Shown: piece after piece, positions 51,986 to 64,000 of the stretch
Numbering within the stretch: the stretch's first letter is position 1
Layout of the letters: every line of letters starts with the position of its first letter
Assembly: GCA_001414345.1 (NCBI GenBank)
Contig: LLCB01000081.1
Location: 62,001-126,000 of the forward strand
Direction: 5' to 3'
Source: Hymenoscyphus infarciens
Taxonomy: Eukaryota > Ascomycota > Leotiomycetes > Helotiales > Helotiaceae
DNA length: 64,000 bases
Notes under the pieces: generated by a model
The model's input: only the letters and a program-made list of their open reading frames with translations
The model's database searches: none
Told to the model about the DNA's origin: nothing
Program-made: the position numbers and the translations under genes

Positions 51986-54900
51986 TACTTGCACTGGAAG
52001 TTATTCAGATATCAAGGATCAGCTTGAGTGAGGCTGGTGCTGGTGCTGGTGACAACGTTTTTCCCAGCCTCGCCCGCGGGTTTTGCCTCGTGCTTAGGTA
52101 ATGCGTGCACGTGCCATATCAAAATCCGCTCCCCGCCACCACTCCCACAAACTCTTCCTCTCTTCCTCTCCTCTCCCACTTTGCCGGGAAGTATATCCTC
52201 ACACACAACATGGCCACAACGGCCTAAGCATTGCAATTTCCTTTACGGCAAAGCTGTGGAATTCTTGCCGCCATTCGTCTAGACTTCTCCATTCGCTTCC
52301 TCCATCCACTCAAACCCCCGCCATCTGCTCGAAGACTATTAATGGACCTATCAGGCTCGCTTCTCGCACTTTCAACCCCTTCAATACCAATCAGATCAGT
52401 CCTCAGCCCGTCAGCCACTCGGCCATGGAAACACCACCATTTCTCAAACACACGTCTCTCTAACGGTGTCCCCGCACGTTGGTCATGATTACCAGTATCC
52501 CATCCATTTTGTCGAACGCATGCAGCATCTGCACACCACTGCAGGTGCAGTTAGTTGCGTCGTTGCACACTGCAGCCAGCGGTGACACCTCTGGACGAAT
52601 AGCACCTTGTTGATGTTGTCTCCGACTCTCCGTTCCAGCTGCTCTGTCTCCTGCGACTAGCACGACTCGAGGGCATTGGACTCGACTACTGGCGGAACTA
52701 GACGGCCCCCCTGAATTGCCACTCACCTTTTACACAGCGAAAAAATAGTCTAGCCAGCCCGTTTCGACGCGATGCACCCTCATCAATTCTTCCAGCCAAA
52801 TTTGCTGCGATGATACGGAATTGTGATGCTCAAAGTCATGCCAATCAGAACTGGAAAAACTCGTTCGTCATTTTACCTTCCCCTTCCTACAGAAATATGT
52901 CTAAGAATAGCTTTCTTCATGCATTCTCATCAATAAAATCCGAGCGGCTGCTGGAGGCTGGGAGGGAAGCTACCCATGCACATGATCTACATGACAAGGT
53001 CGTCATTTATCGGATCTCGAGGAGCCGCTCAGAGAGAGCAGGGAAAAGACCAGCATGACAGGGTGAGCGCGTGGGAGCCCAGATTCAACACAGATTCGAT
53101 TTGCAAAAGTGGGAAAGGAACAATAAACAAGTACGCATCACGAGCGGGGCCATTTATCGAATCGCAAAAGAAAAGAGACATGAAACCGTTTCTTTGAACC
53201 CGGCTGCTGGATTCATCCTGGGATGGGACGGGGAACTGGGGAAGGGAGCAGATCTGTTGGTGCGCAATTGGGTTCATTCGAGGTTCACTGGACCTAGTCA
53301 TTCCCAGTCCTTTCCTAGCAAGCCGGCACAATTATTTCTTTTTGTTGTTTCTGTCTGGATCTTTCTCCACACTCTCGACCACACACTGAATATGCAGCGC
53401 CTGCAAGCCTCAAAGGACAAGTGACAATTGTGGGGCCACCAGGGGGTTGAACGAAGCAGGTGATCTCTCATTTTCCCTTCTCAATTCAATCCTTCCACCG
53501 CTTGGCACCACCAATAGCTTCGTGGGGGATTTTTCGGGCAGCAAGATGCCTTGCAAATCAACACACAGAGTTGCCGTTTCAAGCGACCACGGCGTGCTCT
53601 GTTTTGTTATCCTTAGATTGGCTCCTCTGGGATTCGTTGCGTTGGGAAATGCCTGTGCTTGAGTGGTCAAAATAGGCTCGAACTGCCAAAAGAGCAAGTC
53701 AGTGACTTGGTACTTATTTGAGAAATTTAGCCACACAATTGACAGGTGGCAGCGAGCGTTGTCAACCGTCCAACGACATGTGGCGGCGAGTCATCGTCCA
53801 GGGTCAAAGATCGAAAGAGAGCCGTCAAGACAGCCCGCTCCTCACTAAAATAAACGTTTCCGCAATTCAATATTGAGCCTTGGTTTCGGTGGACCAGTTT
53901 CCCGATGAGCCGCTGTCTGGCACCTTTGCCAGCCAATTGGCAGATGTGAAAGGATGCGTTCAACGGCTGTGTTTATTCCGCTTTGAAATTGAACAATATG
54001 GTCGTCACGATCAACGGGAATTCTACTGTTGATAGAAAGTACAAACGAGTCGTTTCTTCTGCGAGGGCCCGGCTCTTGTGCGAGCGATTCCAAACAAGTA
54101 CAAGGTCCTGAACCGTGGGATTTCATCAATTCATCAGACCCCCTGCGTGACTGTGCTCTATTTCTTCACGTCCCGCATTGACTCCAGCCCGACCCTTCAA
54201 CGGTTTTTTGTGCCGCCGCTTCTTGTTTAGAACAACCACTACAAACTCCTCTCAACTCAAGAAACAAAAACAAATACATTACGATGCCACCGGAGGTCAC
54301 CGTTCGTGGCGCCTTCACGACTGTCACGGCGAGTGCCGGCAGGTTCCTCAATCCAATTTGATATTTGAATTTGTCGTGGACACGTTGGCTAGCTGGGAAG
54401 CCGTGTGTTCTGGCTTCCAACTTCGGATGGAGAAAATCTAACTCTCTTTCCCAGGGGGTACCAATGATGATTATTAGATGCTGTGTCTATGTTGCTATTC
54501 TGGAGAGCCTTGGACCCCCTCAAGGCCCAGGACATTCTTGGGAAAGTCACTCAAGTCTTTCCCCTCTTTTGTGCAAGGAGGAGGGCATCGGATGAAAAGC
54601 GCTCGGTCGTTTCACGATGAGGAGTTACTGATTTGTTCAACCCGTCGAGCTCCCATCTGTAATACCACCTCTAGTCTGCACGTTCCAGCGAGTCACAACC
54701 AATGCTCACGACGATCCGAGGATCCAACAGTGTGACGATGCACCACCTGGTTGAGGTCGGCGACTTGCCCCATGTTCTTGGGACCAGGGTTTATGGGTGG
54801 GGCTATCAGCACAACATCAATGACCATGTCTCTGTTTACCCCAGTCCTTGTCCGCGGCACGATGCTGAATGCTCCCCAGCAGGGGCGAGCTCGAGGAAGT

Positions 54901-57900
54901 CCCAACCCTCTGTTTCCTCCCTCGAGCTCTCTCTCTCCTTTGCATGACCTTGTCACCAAGTACCACGAACACCGTCCTACCACCCCCATCCTCTGTGCGC
55001 GAAGCCGGAGGCGAAAGACAGCTGAGGAAACACACACGAGAATCCCCTGGCAACCTCTCAAGCCGTGTCCAGAAATACATTTCGCATGATTTATTGATAT
55101 GATTCTTGGGATGATTTTCTCAAGCCTGGATCAGCACCGTGACATATATTTGCCCAGGCCAGGTTCAATGAATTTTCAACCAAACCAGCGTACATGCGGC
55201 AATTTCAAAGCCATGCAGGGGCTTTCCAGCTGGTTGATGTCCAGAGACTGCGCCCAAAGGGGGCAGGAAAAACAAACAGCCACCGCTCGAGTCAGCAGCA
55301 AGAGATGAAGAAATGGATCATGGATGGCTTGAATGATCGAATCACGGGAAGTATGTCTGAACGCCTATCGACAGCTATCAAAGACAGATGAAGCATCATG
55401 AGATGGAAGGGAACGAAGAGGCGCCATAACAAGCCATCAGAAGATAGGGTTTGAGGTATAACAGACGACATTATGATACTTCTCGAGTTGCTGTAAACCC
55501 GTGGTGTATTGTCCCGAGTGCAGAGTGTGCTTGCAAGGTTGAAGCATCAATTCACAATTTCATGATCGGCGCTAGGAGCTTTGGTGAGATTCCCGTCATG
55601 GACATTGCAGATCCCAAGTGGAATCTTGCCATCTTGGTGGACATATTACTTGGAACTTATTACCATGCGAGTTCAGCCAGCCTAGGATTGCCTCACCAGG
55701 GCATTGTTTCGCAAAGGATGGCCAAAAGGAAAGAAGTTTTTCCCACGCGACGAAAAAGAGGTGGATGACGAAAATAGAAGTCACTTGGTTTCTCCTGTCA
55801 AGTCCCATGATTTCCCAAAGCTTCTTTTCTGGTGAAAAGCTGGTAAAAGCTTCCGGGATAGCCGTCCTTGACAATGCGCCCAGTTCCCAAGATATTGGTC
55901 GGGCGACGGAACGCTGTCTCTTTGGGAAGCAGCCCCGAACGGATCTGCTGGAAGCCGCAAGGCGATGGGGAGGGAAAGCTGGAAGTGGAGGGATGTTTGG
56001 AAACAACTTGATTACGAGGATAGAGGAGAAGTATAATTGTTCCAAGTCTACTCTGCTTCCCGAATTGTTCAACCAAGACTGGAAAAAGCACTTCAATTGA
56101 TAAACGACTAGATCTTTGTTACCTTTATTCTTCCAGGAGGGTTGGGAGAATAGTGAAGGGGCAAGTGCCTTGACTGCAGGCGACCCTGAATTGTTTAGAG
56201 CCTGGCAATTTCCAGAGCGGCCAGGCCCTGTGGCTCATAGGGTCTTCCAACGCCCTCTTGTGGCGGCGGCTAAAGAGCAGTCCAGCGAAAAGAGATCGCA
56301 TCGCCCGGCAACCATCTCCTATTCGGGCGGTGTTGGCGTCGCCATTTTCTTTTGGACCTTTTGGCCACCGTCGTTCCAGCAGCTTGCAACCTTGTTCCCT
56401 TTCCTAGATCATTATAACAGGGCCCAATATAAGTACGATGCCAGGTGTTCCAGGTGCCATGATTTCATCGCAGAATATGACCGCAATAGTCATCATGGCG
56501 CTGGTAGCGCGCAATTAGAGTTTCAAACTAGTGGCCTTGTCTTCAGACGGTGAAGTAGCTCTGGAAGTACTTTCCAAGTAGCTTTGAAGAAGCTTTGAAG
56601 ATGGGAATTTAAGCAGCTTACTCCGGCGGGTGTGGAACGTGCATGTCGATATCGTTGATCGCACGTGGATAAAGGAACCGAGGAGCTGGACTTCGGTGCT
56701 TCTGCCCAACTTTGACTGTTGCTCCGAGAACCGTTGGCCATGGGGAGAATGGGAAGCGAGGGCTTTTAATTCAACGGCATCACGGGTGGCCTTTATTCTT
56801 GCATCCCAAGTTTTGTAAGTCGATATATTACGAGATGGAAAAAATTCTGCGGTTCAAGAGACGCTGGGCCATCTTGGATTTGTTGGCTTTTCTCTACATG
56901 GTTTCTCCTGGCTGTTGTGTCAGATACCGGCGCTGTTTCTCGCTAGTTTTCCTGTAGTTTTGAGCATCGGCAATACAACGGGTGGAAAAACGACGGGGCT
57001 TTTTATTGTTTTCTTGGAAAGAACTATTACCATGTTGGGTTGGGATAAAGTAGCACGTTTAATCTGGTTAAACTAGCAGCTGTTGAGGGGGTGGTGACGC
57101 CTTTGCCTCGGCCCCATTCGAGTCGGGTCCCAGCTGAGTGGTTTTTGTAAACGCCTCCCGTGAGGATCAACCGGGAAGAGGAAACACGCTCGACGGTGCC
57201 ACAGGGCGTACCGTGTCTGCAGTGGGCCTGTTTTTGCTTTGGCTTTGGGTCTTGTCTGCTCAGTGCTGTGGCTCGTCAATTACTGAGAATGCTCACGAAC
57301 AGTGGACTCGGTGGAGTCGTCCTCGAGACGAGCGAGAACCCGTGATCTCCTCTCCTGAACGACCTCGACCCTCAACGATGAGTTTCCATTCTACTACTAA
57401 CACTAACATCTCCATGTCAACCGCCTACGTCGACACACTCCACCCTGAGACGGTTTATCCGCCACCAGCGTCTTCACCAGATGACGCCCTCTGCAGCAGG
57501 AACCTCGACGGTGCTGAAGATGCAGCCATACAGCGCGGGCTGGTGCGAGATAGCACTACGCTACCACTTGATAAGCCCTCAAGCAGACGTACTCGTACGG
57601 ACCTGTCCTGTTTCGAACCACCATCAGACCAGTCCAGTGCTAGACGACTAGTCGTGAGCCAGACTCCGGACGCAACCCCAACGCCAGCACGCCCAATGCC
57701 AAAACTTCCCCATTTCTCACCCTGCACCGGATCCGGACCCGGCCAGTTCTGTGCTCTCACTCTGCTGTCCTGGGTGAGTACCAGTGTGCTGCTCCAGCCT
57801 CCAAAGGTCGAGAGACGAGGACGGGGAGGGGTGAGTGGTGAGGGAAGACTCTCTCTGGTGTTGTGGCACGATATCTCTCTTATTCCTACCTCTTACCTAC

Positions 57901-59053
57901 CTGCGACCTTTGTACCGTGACTGAAGTCTCTCTCACGCACGCATATGTAGAGCGCCCAGTGGGCCCGACCTTCATCAATCGTACAACCCGCGATCTCATT
58001 CTCGGTCCCCAGCCCGATTTGGCTTTCAGTCCCAGCCGACCCAACCGGAGAAAGAGCTTCACACACCAGCATACATAAGTTTAGTTTATGAACAAGAGTG
58101 CCAGAGCTCGAGGGCGAAAATGGCCTGTGCCTCCTGGGCCAGCTACTCTCCCCTCCCTACGAGCATACTCGTAAAACCCCCCCTGTTGGACCCTGTCTGC
58201 CCTCTCTGCCATTTTAAAACACCATCCCGTCCCCAGCTCTCGATCGTCATTTTTCAATATCCAGGTGGCACATCTCCCCTGCTTGTCTCCCGGGACCCTA
58301 CCCTGCCCTGTCCTGCCCTGCTCTCACCTCCTAGCTGGTGCTAGCAGTAGTTGATGCACTCCAAGGAAAGCCCCTCCCCTCATCCCCCCTCCCTAGATCA
58401 TCGCTAGGGCTCAGGAGGCCTGATCGTTGCATTTGGCGTGCGCGCTGTTCACTTCGCACTCCCCCCCACGACACCGGCACCATTGGTCCACCTTCTCAGC
58501 CGTCTTTCGCAACGAGCCGTGCCCACCACCGTCCCTTAGTCTGATATATGGTCTTACCAGCGTCCGATCTTCTCCTCTCTGTCTTGTTCAAGATCTTCGT
58601 CTTTTCCATTCATCGTTCCTGTACATACAGCCCCCATCTACAGCCAACAGTCGCAGTCATCATCATCCTCACTTCCATATCTACATTCTTCATACATCAG
58701 AACTACCTTCGATCTTCGTGAACAGCGTTGATCGTCCGCAAGCCTCTTAGCACATTGTTAGATCGGCGAATTTTGACATCACAATCTCCTTTTCGAACTC
58801 GGAGCTCCTAGTGACCGACCATAGAAAACCTCTCTCCGTCCTCACAAACATTTTGTCTTTATAAACCAACTACTCCCAACGTTTTCACGAAACCACGTCA
58901 CTGAATTAAACCGAGCCGTTTTCCCGGATTCTCACACTATCCGATAGGCACCACCAAGCGGCCAGGACCAAAGAAACTAGTGTCCGGTGGATACAACCTC
59001 GACCCCAACTAGATCTCAATCAAACCTCATCAAATACAACATTTCTTTTCAAA
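51986..59053. other. Seven-kilobase gene-poor region upstream of flbD
   Basis: Long overlapping frames on both strands (for example 55618-56100 plus and 55596-56096 minus) but no recognised protein. The DNA has ordinary GC content, unlike the RIP-affected desert. From 57.3 kb onward it becomes pyrimidine-rich (CT/CCCT runs at 58200-58500 and about 58550-58750), as in long fungal leaders. It probably holds the extended promoter and 5' UTR of flbD and the promoter of SDC1. Confidence 0.45.
57378..57920 (+). CDS. Candidate open frame upstream of flbD
   Basis: ATG at 57378 begins MSFHSTTNTNISMSTAYVDT, Ser/Thr/Pro-rich, and the frame runs to TGA at 57918-57920. A GTGAGT donor at about 57774 after TLLSW suggests that the frame may be an exon ending there; no partner exon was found. 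There is no known domain. It could be a small gene, an upstream ORF of the flbD transcript, or chance in GC-rich DNA. Confidence 0.25.
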   Translation: MSFHSTTNTNISMSTAYVDTLHPETVYPPPASSPDDALCSRNLDGAEDAAIQRGLVRDSTTLPLDKPSSRRTRTDLSCFEPPSDQSSARRLVVSQTPDATPTPARPMPKLPHFSPCTGSGPGQFCALTLLSWVSTSVLLQPPKVERRGRGGVSGEGRLSLVLWHDISLIPTSYLPATFVP

Positions 59054-59995
59054 ATGTCTTCGCTTCGACGAGGACCTTGGTCTCAAGGGGAGGACAACTA
59101 CCTTGTCCAGCTAGTTCACACACAAGGGGCACTCAACTGGGTCAGAATTGCCCAACTGATCGGATCTCGATCACCTAAACAATGTCGAGAACGATATCAT
59201 CAGAATTTGAAACCATCACTCAACCATGAGCCGATCAGCCCAGAGGAAGGACTTCAGATTGAACGGTTGGTGGGTGAGATGGGCAAGCGATGGGCAGAGA
59301 TCGCTCGAAGACTTCATGGTCGAAGCGACAACGCAGTGAAGAACTGGTGGAATGGAAGTATGAACCGAAGAAGGCGTCTTGTCCTTCGTCGAAGACCATC
59401 AGGACCATGTACCAATACCTTCGATGAACAAGGACAGCCTCTTTCTTTCGCAAGGCCAGTAGCCAGCCGACCGCTTACCATCACATCCACAGCCTACTCA
59501 CCTCGACGAGGCGATAGAGCACTACCATCTCCTGCAGCATCAGTGGCCTCTAGTGCAGAGTCCATGGATGATCCACCATCACTAGTATCCGACAACGGCT
59601 CTACTTTCTCGGTCTCGCCTCGTCTTGCTACATCACCAAGGCACGAGCTGCCTCCACTGCACTCTTATACCACAAGAACCGATAGCAGGAGGCCAAGTCT
59701 GCCGATGCTTCACTTTCCCTCAAACGCATTCCGCAGTGAATCTGATCACCAGCAAACACCATTTACCCCTCGATTCTACGGAGAATCCAAACTTCAGTCT
59801 CCAAACTATTCTCCTTCTTCCTGTCGACAGTCCAACTTCTCATCACGAGAGTATCAACACGACTATCGGCCACAATCCATGACAGCTCCACCAACTCCTG
59901 TTCAACTCCCACCTTTGCAGATGGTTTCAAGACCTGCCCCAAGACCGGAAGCAGAGCGCGATTCAAGGATGCATCTCTCATCGCTATTAGGATGA
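59054..59995 (+). CDS. flbD: FlbD-type Myb transcription factor (conidiation regulator)
   Basis: Single exon, 313 residues. Two Myb repeats occupy residues about 6-105: RRGPWSQGEDNYLVQLVHTQ with NWVRIAQLIGSRSPKQCRER, then EEGLQIERLVGEMGKRWAEI and RRLHGRSDNAVKNWWNGSMN. Spaced tryptophans and the SPKQCRERYHQNLKPSLNH linker identify the FlbD group, whose Aspergillus member activates brlA and starts asexual sporulation. The C-terminal 200 residues are Ser/Pro-rich and poorly ordered, and end in RDSRMHLSSLLG. The ATG context (CAAAATGTC) is good, and the protein start aligns with the usual few residues before the first repeat. A very long gene-free upstream region suits a developmentally controlled gene. 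Confidence 0.93.
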   Translation: MSSLRRGPWSQGEDNYLVQLVHTQGALNWVRIAQLIGSRSPKQCRERYHQNLKPSLNHEPISPEEGLQIERLVGEMGKRWAEIARRLHGRSDNAVKNWWNGSMNRRRRLVLRRRPSGPCTNTFDEQGQPLSFARPVASRPLTITSTAYSPRRGDRALPSPAASVASSAESMDDPPSLVSDNGSTFSVSPRLATSPRHELPPLHSYTTRTDSRRPSLPMLHFPSNAFRSESDHQQTPFTPRFYGESKLQSPNYSPSSCRQSNFSSREYQHDYRPQSMTAPPTPVQLPPLQMVSRPAPRPEAERDSRMHLSSLLG

Positions 59996-62900
59996 ACAAG
60001 CCTTCCATTTCTTTGGTTTCTTCGGTTTCTTGGGGGTTATATAAAATGAAAAAGTGTCGATGGCTTTTGATTCTTGTCTCATAAACTCACATTATTATTA
60101 TCCGGAGGCGGAAGAACGGAGAGGCGCAAAGGAATCGGTCATTTATCACGAGTCAATGTTGATATTCTTTGAGGACGAATTGCAAGTCCTAATATTATGT
60201 ATATTTTTGTTTTGTTTTGCAGATACCCACCACGACGAAATTTATATATCGTTGCACCCTTTCACACCCTTTTTGTATCTATTAGTTAGGTTCTTGGGAA
60301 CTTGAGATTCTGCCCGTTTTTGAACATGGAAGAGGGATAATGTCTATGATATTTATTGAACATTTTGAATATGGTTTTATTTCATGATATGAGTGATTTC
60401 ACCCTCTTGCATTCTTGTCTCCCTTTGTCTGAGTCTTGAGATTTCTCCTTTCCCAAGCATTAGGTTTGCCACTTCTACTACTTGGACCTCTTCCAAGAAC
60501 AACTAACAAGACCATTAATAGAAGTCATCTCAACTTCTTCGAAACAACAGAGCTCAAAACACTGACTCCGCCTCAAAAGGCCAAGCTCAAGACTAAAGTA
60601 TTGATAGCACGTTGGAAAGTTTCGAAACGACGCACAGTACTCTGCGTTTCTTCAGACGTTTTCCACAGCCACAGTCAATGGTGAAATTCACTAGGCAAGT
60701 CGAAACCTCGTTTCATCCCCAAAAGTTAGATCACCGAGATCAGATTGACTGTACATGAGATGGAAGGTCAACTTTGCACTTTGAACGTTATTTTTGCTTT
60801 GATAATATGATGCAGAGTGTCAAAGTTACTGATGAACCACTTGCAACTTGTGTTGGTTTTTATTCATCCCATGTCCAAATATGCCATCACATCTTCTGTT
60901 CAGAGCGGATCTTCATACAAGACACATTGCAGTTTTTTCAACGGGTTCGAAGAGTTCATGGCATCTCTAGATCAGATCTACAATATAAAACATGTCATGT
61001 CATCAACATCCCTTTTCTCAACTCCCTGCATCGAGACAAGTACCGTCCAAGATCAACAGTACCTCTCAGACAATACCCAAAATCTCGTTAAAACTTACCC
61101 TCTACGAAAACCATTTCACATCATAGTCGGATCTGGGGATACAGCTGTCATCACATCACATCTGTCCATCTACAGATACAGATCTCCACATCCGTGCCCA
61201 TCCGTTCACACAACCCTCGACCCCACGTCAAAGATCTGCTCCCCTTATTTCCCGAAACCGACCCCGTCATCCAATCACCTCTCCAAAAGGCCTCTCAACA
61301 CTTCACGCCGGCGACCTGCCCGCGCCACCATTTTACCCAATATTGCTTTTTCTCATGACTGGCTTTCCAAGACTAGCTGACGTTCTCTCGATGTAATGAA
61401 GAGAAACAGGGTGTGTAGTACATTAGGCCAAGGACAAGGTATGTAGCAAGCTGAGGTCCTTTCCTTCCCTTTCAAACTCGTCCTCTCGTTACCAACGCAT
61501 ACCCATACCCATGAAAGAAAGGGATTCCCGCGCCGGTATGGAGTTCCGATCTCCGAATCGCGAAGGAGGCAGATCTGTGAGCAAGAAAGAAAACGGGATT
61601 TGCCAAAATAGTCCGCACTCTTTATGCATAGCGCGGGAAGGGAATCGCCGAAAAGAAATCATAAATTCTGCAAGCAAGCAAGTCTTCGGATGAGCTTTTA
61701 TTCCTTGTTGGTTCGCATAGAGGTTGGGGTGTTTGCAGATGCAATATTGGGCGTCTGGAAGACTCACAATGCAATATGGGATTTTATACAGTCGTAGGGA
61801 CATGGCTAGCAAGCAGCAGAGACATAACAGATGAAGACACTTGGGGCCTCCCCTACAAACCAAAGAGTCAGAGGAATCTCTAACAATTCCCAATCCGAGG
61901 GGGGCTAACCCGCTTCCGGGTCTGCCATCAAAATCGCTTCTTCCCTCTCAACCTCGAGTCTCCCTCTCGTCCCTCGACTTCTTGTCTCCTCACCAAAAAG
62001 GACGGAGCAACTCAACTAACCACCATGATCCTTGAACACCCCTATCGTCTGTATGCCCAACAATCGTGGCACCAACGCAAGAAACAAAATCCAGTAATCC
62101 AATCCACTTTGGGAAAAAACAATGCGCAGACATTTGGAATTGTAAATACCGGTAGCGGACGGGTCGATCGCGACTTGGCGGTAAAAAAATATTATCCCAG
62201 GCAACATTGGCTTGTTACCATGGGGTGCGAAGAAAACCCAGCATATGCAGTGCGAGAGAGTAGTTCATGCGGGTGCTTTATTACTTTGGTTCGTTCTTGT
62301 TCGGGCTTTTTCATATCGGCTTTCCATACCCCCTGGATGAAGAATAAACAAAACCCAAGAAGACTACCTATACCTATCTTTCAAATGCATCTCAAATTCT
62401 AATATTACAATCCCACAGATTCAATAAACCTAGCTCCCACCAAGGAAATCTCCATGCCAGCATGGGAAGAAACGGAAGAAACTATCCGAAAATTAAAACC
62501 GGTAGAAAACCAGTCCAGGAAAACGAGGTAGCACTAGCAAATTAGAGGCTGAAAATTCCGGGTAGGATATAGAGAGAAATATATGCTGTACGCATACCAA
62601 GTAAACACAGTTGCACGTTGATACGCGTCCTGCGGGGCTGACGGCTTCTTCAGAAGAGCTGGGAATTGTGAAGATTTGTAATTCGTATTCCAGATATCCT
62701 ACTTTGGATTATTAACCCGTTTCCATCCCACCGGTACAAGAACTTGGCTAAGGCACTCACTCGGCTTGTAATTCCGGAGGAATGGTAAGCTACTAATTAG
62801 AAAACTTAATGTCAAATGAAGAATTTGGATATCGGAATTCATTTTCCGGTGCCACGAAGTAACCATAAGACGCGATGGTGTTTAAAAGTGGCAGAAAATA

Positions 62901-63469
62901 CTTCAGGTCGTACTCGTACCTGCCTACTTCTCTCGTTGTTCCAACTTCCTAGGCAACTAGAGGTAATTGAGCTAACAAAATAATAACCCAGATGATTTAG
63001 GTTAACGAAGCTCAATTTACCAGCTATCTGGGTTAATACTTCGAAGGGTGCTCAAGGGTTAGAACAGCGTGAACGAGCTGCCTATTTACTGTCACTTTGT
63101 ATGTTCACGACGAGACTATGAAGACAGAGCAACAACTATATTCCCATCCTTCTATGGCGATAAGGCATCACATGGAATTCTTTCCTTTTGAAATAGCATC
63201 ATTGCACATTGAAGCTTTATAATTCAGTTGAAGTGTTCCAATAAAGTTATTATTTCATTATTTTATTACTTCTTTGTGTGCTTTCTATTTGAATTAGCCT
63301 CTCCAAATACTACCCAATTATGACTCTGCGAGCCGAGCTGCCATCCAAAAAGCAGAACAGAGAGAATGCAAAATTCCTAGTCAGCCGCCACCGTGAACGC
63401 CAAAAATCATGTGGTATCAAAACGAAACCTGAAAACGACTCTGTAATGACCTGAATCTTCCCTCATACT
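59996..63469. other. Intergenic region between flbD and the eqolisin-like gene
   Basis: 3' flank of flbD, then no supported gene. A plus frame at 60817-61380 (first ATG near 60832) and frames at 62016-62402 lack known domains. A MITE-like copy lies at 62881-63105. Confidence 0.45.
62881..63105 (-). mobile_element. MITE-like element, copy 2 (best preserved ends)
   Basis: About 225 bp with terminal inverted repeats: TTTAAAAGTGGCAGAAAATA at the low-coordinate end and, at the other end, TATTTACTGTCACTTTGTA. Inside are CTCGTTGTTCCAACTTCCTA and GTACCTGCCTACTTC, the reverse complements of the modules in copy 1 (8844-9050). No reading frame. The pairing of a shared core with inverted ends fits a miniature inverted-repeat transposable element. 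Confidence 0.6.
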
Positions 63470-64000
63470 TTAGTTGTGTGGCTTCCCTATGAGACGCGGG
63501 AGTCAGTAGTGGCTTATTGGGTTCAGGCATAGAATGTTCTTCTGCCTTGGGAATCATTTGGAGTAAGTGAGATAAAATCAAGTAGAACTTACATGCACAC
63601 CAAAAGTCATTGTCACCAGAAATTGCGACGTCAGTCCAAACTGTGGGTCCTTCAATGATGAAGATTCGGTCTGCACCACGCAGATTAATATTGCGAATGG
63701 CACCACGTCCATCATTAGGTTTAGATTCGGCATCTACAGAGTCTTGGAGTCAGTATACTTCTTTGCTCGGGAAAAGCTTAGGTACTTACAGCTGTCTGTG
63801 AAGTGTATAGCATGGAAGTTGGTCAATGGATTTCCTTCCGGGCTCCAACTCGCCTTCTCCACAATCCACTCTGCAGATTTCCCTCTGAGTTTCCAATCTG
63901 GATTGGGTGAACGAATATTTCGGTCTTTTCGAACGCCGGTGTTGTGGTTTATGATAGTGACAGCACCATCGAGGAGCATGTTAACATCAGAGTAGACTCT
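63470..64000 (-). CDS. Eqolisin-like (peptidase G1 family) protein, 5' part missing, apparent frameshift
   Basis: Exon from beyond 64000 to 63790, then 63734-63593 and 63486-63470. The first piece reads VNMLLDGAVTIINHNTGVRK, then KLRGKSAEWIVEKASW and NPLTNFHAIHFTDS. This is the strand pattern 'LNxLLxGA...AEWIVE....ANFGTVTFT' of fungal glutamic (G1, formerly A4) peptidases. These are secreted acid proteases, although inactive family members exist. The last exon would give the end AWKPHN. Joining the first and second exons at the good sites (GTAAGT, CTGTAG) shifts the frame into TAA at 63717-63715. One base fewer in the AAAA run near 63720 would restore continuity. So this is a recent pseudogene, an assembly error or an unusual splice. 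The signal peptide would lie outside the window. Confidence 0.6.

Noticed and set aside
55596..56100. Overlapping ~160-codon frames on both strands
   Set aside because: Neither resembles a known family, both are rich in rare combinations, and no splice or promoter pattern favours one; not called as genes.

Overview
The window looks like a chromosome segment of a filamentous ascomycete (Pezizomycotina). I infer Helotiales/Leotiomycetes from overall protein character, but no rRNA or marker gene is present to prove it. The evidence is short spliceosomal introns (about 47-115 nt) with GTAAGT/GTATGT-like donors and CTAAC-type branch sites, a FlbD-type Myb regulator, a fungal GT41 glycosyltransferase, and AT-rich DNA with the signature of repeat-induced point mutation (RIP).

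Layout. The 3' end of a mitochondrial isoleucyl-tRNA synthetase gene lies at 2-187, followed by a minisatellite. From 0.8 to 6.6 kb is a gene-poor stretch with an AT-rich block and an NmrA-type remnant. Two minus-strand genes follow: a coiled-coil hypothetical protein (6669-8381) and an NCBP3/DUF2414-like RNA-binding protein (9403-10800). A gene desert then leads to a structurally complete, RIP-mutated Ty1/copia retrotransposon at 17005-24782. It has 175-bp LTRs and a 5-bp target duplication. Its gag-pol lies on the minus strand, and an unexplained, equally mutated reading frame lies antisense to it near one LTR. Degenerate ~100-bp tandem repeats follow.

From 26.6 kb on, housekeeping genes dominate: an acidic nuclear protein with a SUMO-interaction-like motif and a Myb/trihelix-like domain (26594-28451, minus), SEC23 (35637-38331), ribosomal protein L12 (38756-39536), a 1648-residue TPR/GT41 O-GlcNAc-transferase-like protein (40631-45753), ureidoglycolate lyase (47489-48339), ribosomal protein S13 (50360-51060) and, convergent with it, a three-exon SDC1/DPY30 COMPASS subunit (51428-51985, minus). 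A 7-kb gene-poor stretch precedes the conidiation regulator flbD (59054-59995). The window ends inside a minus-strand eqolisin-like (G1 peptidase family) gene that appears frameshifted.

The genes do not form a pathway cluster. They are independent units covering secretion, translation, chromatin and RNA regulation, purine catabolism and development, separated by repeat-rich DNA. The repeat-rich DNA holds two families of small dispersed inverted-repeat elements that recur on both sides of the window. All exon coordinates below were derived by hand from splice sites and reading phase.
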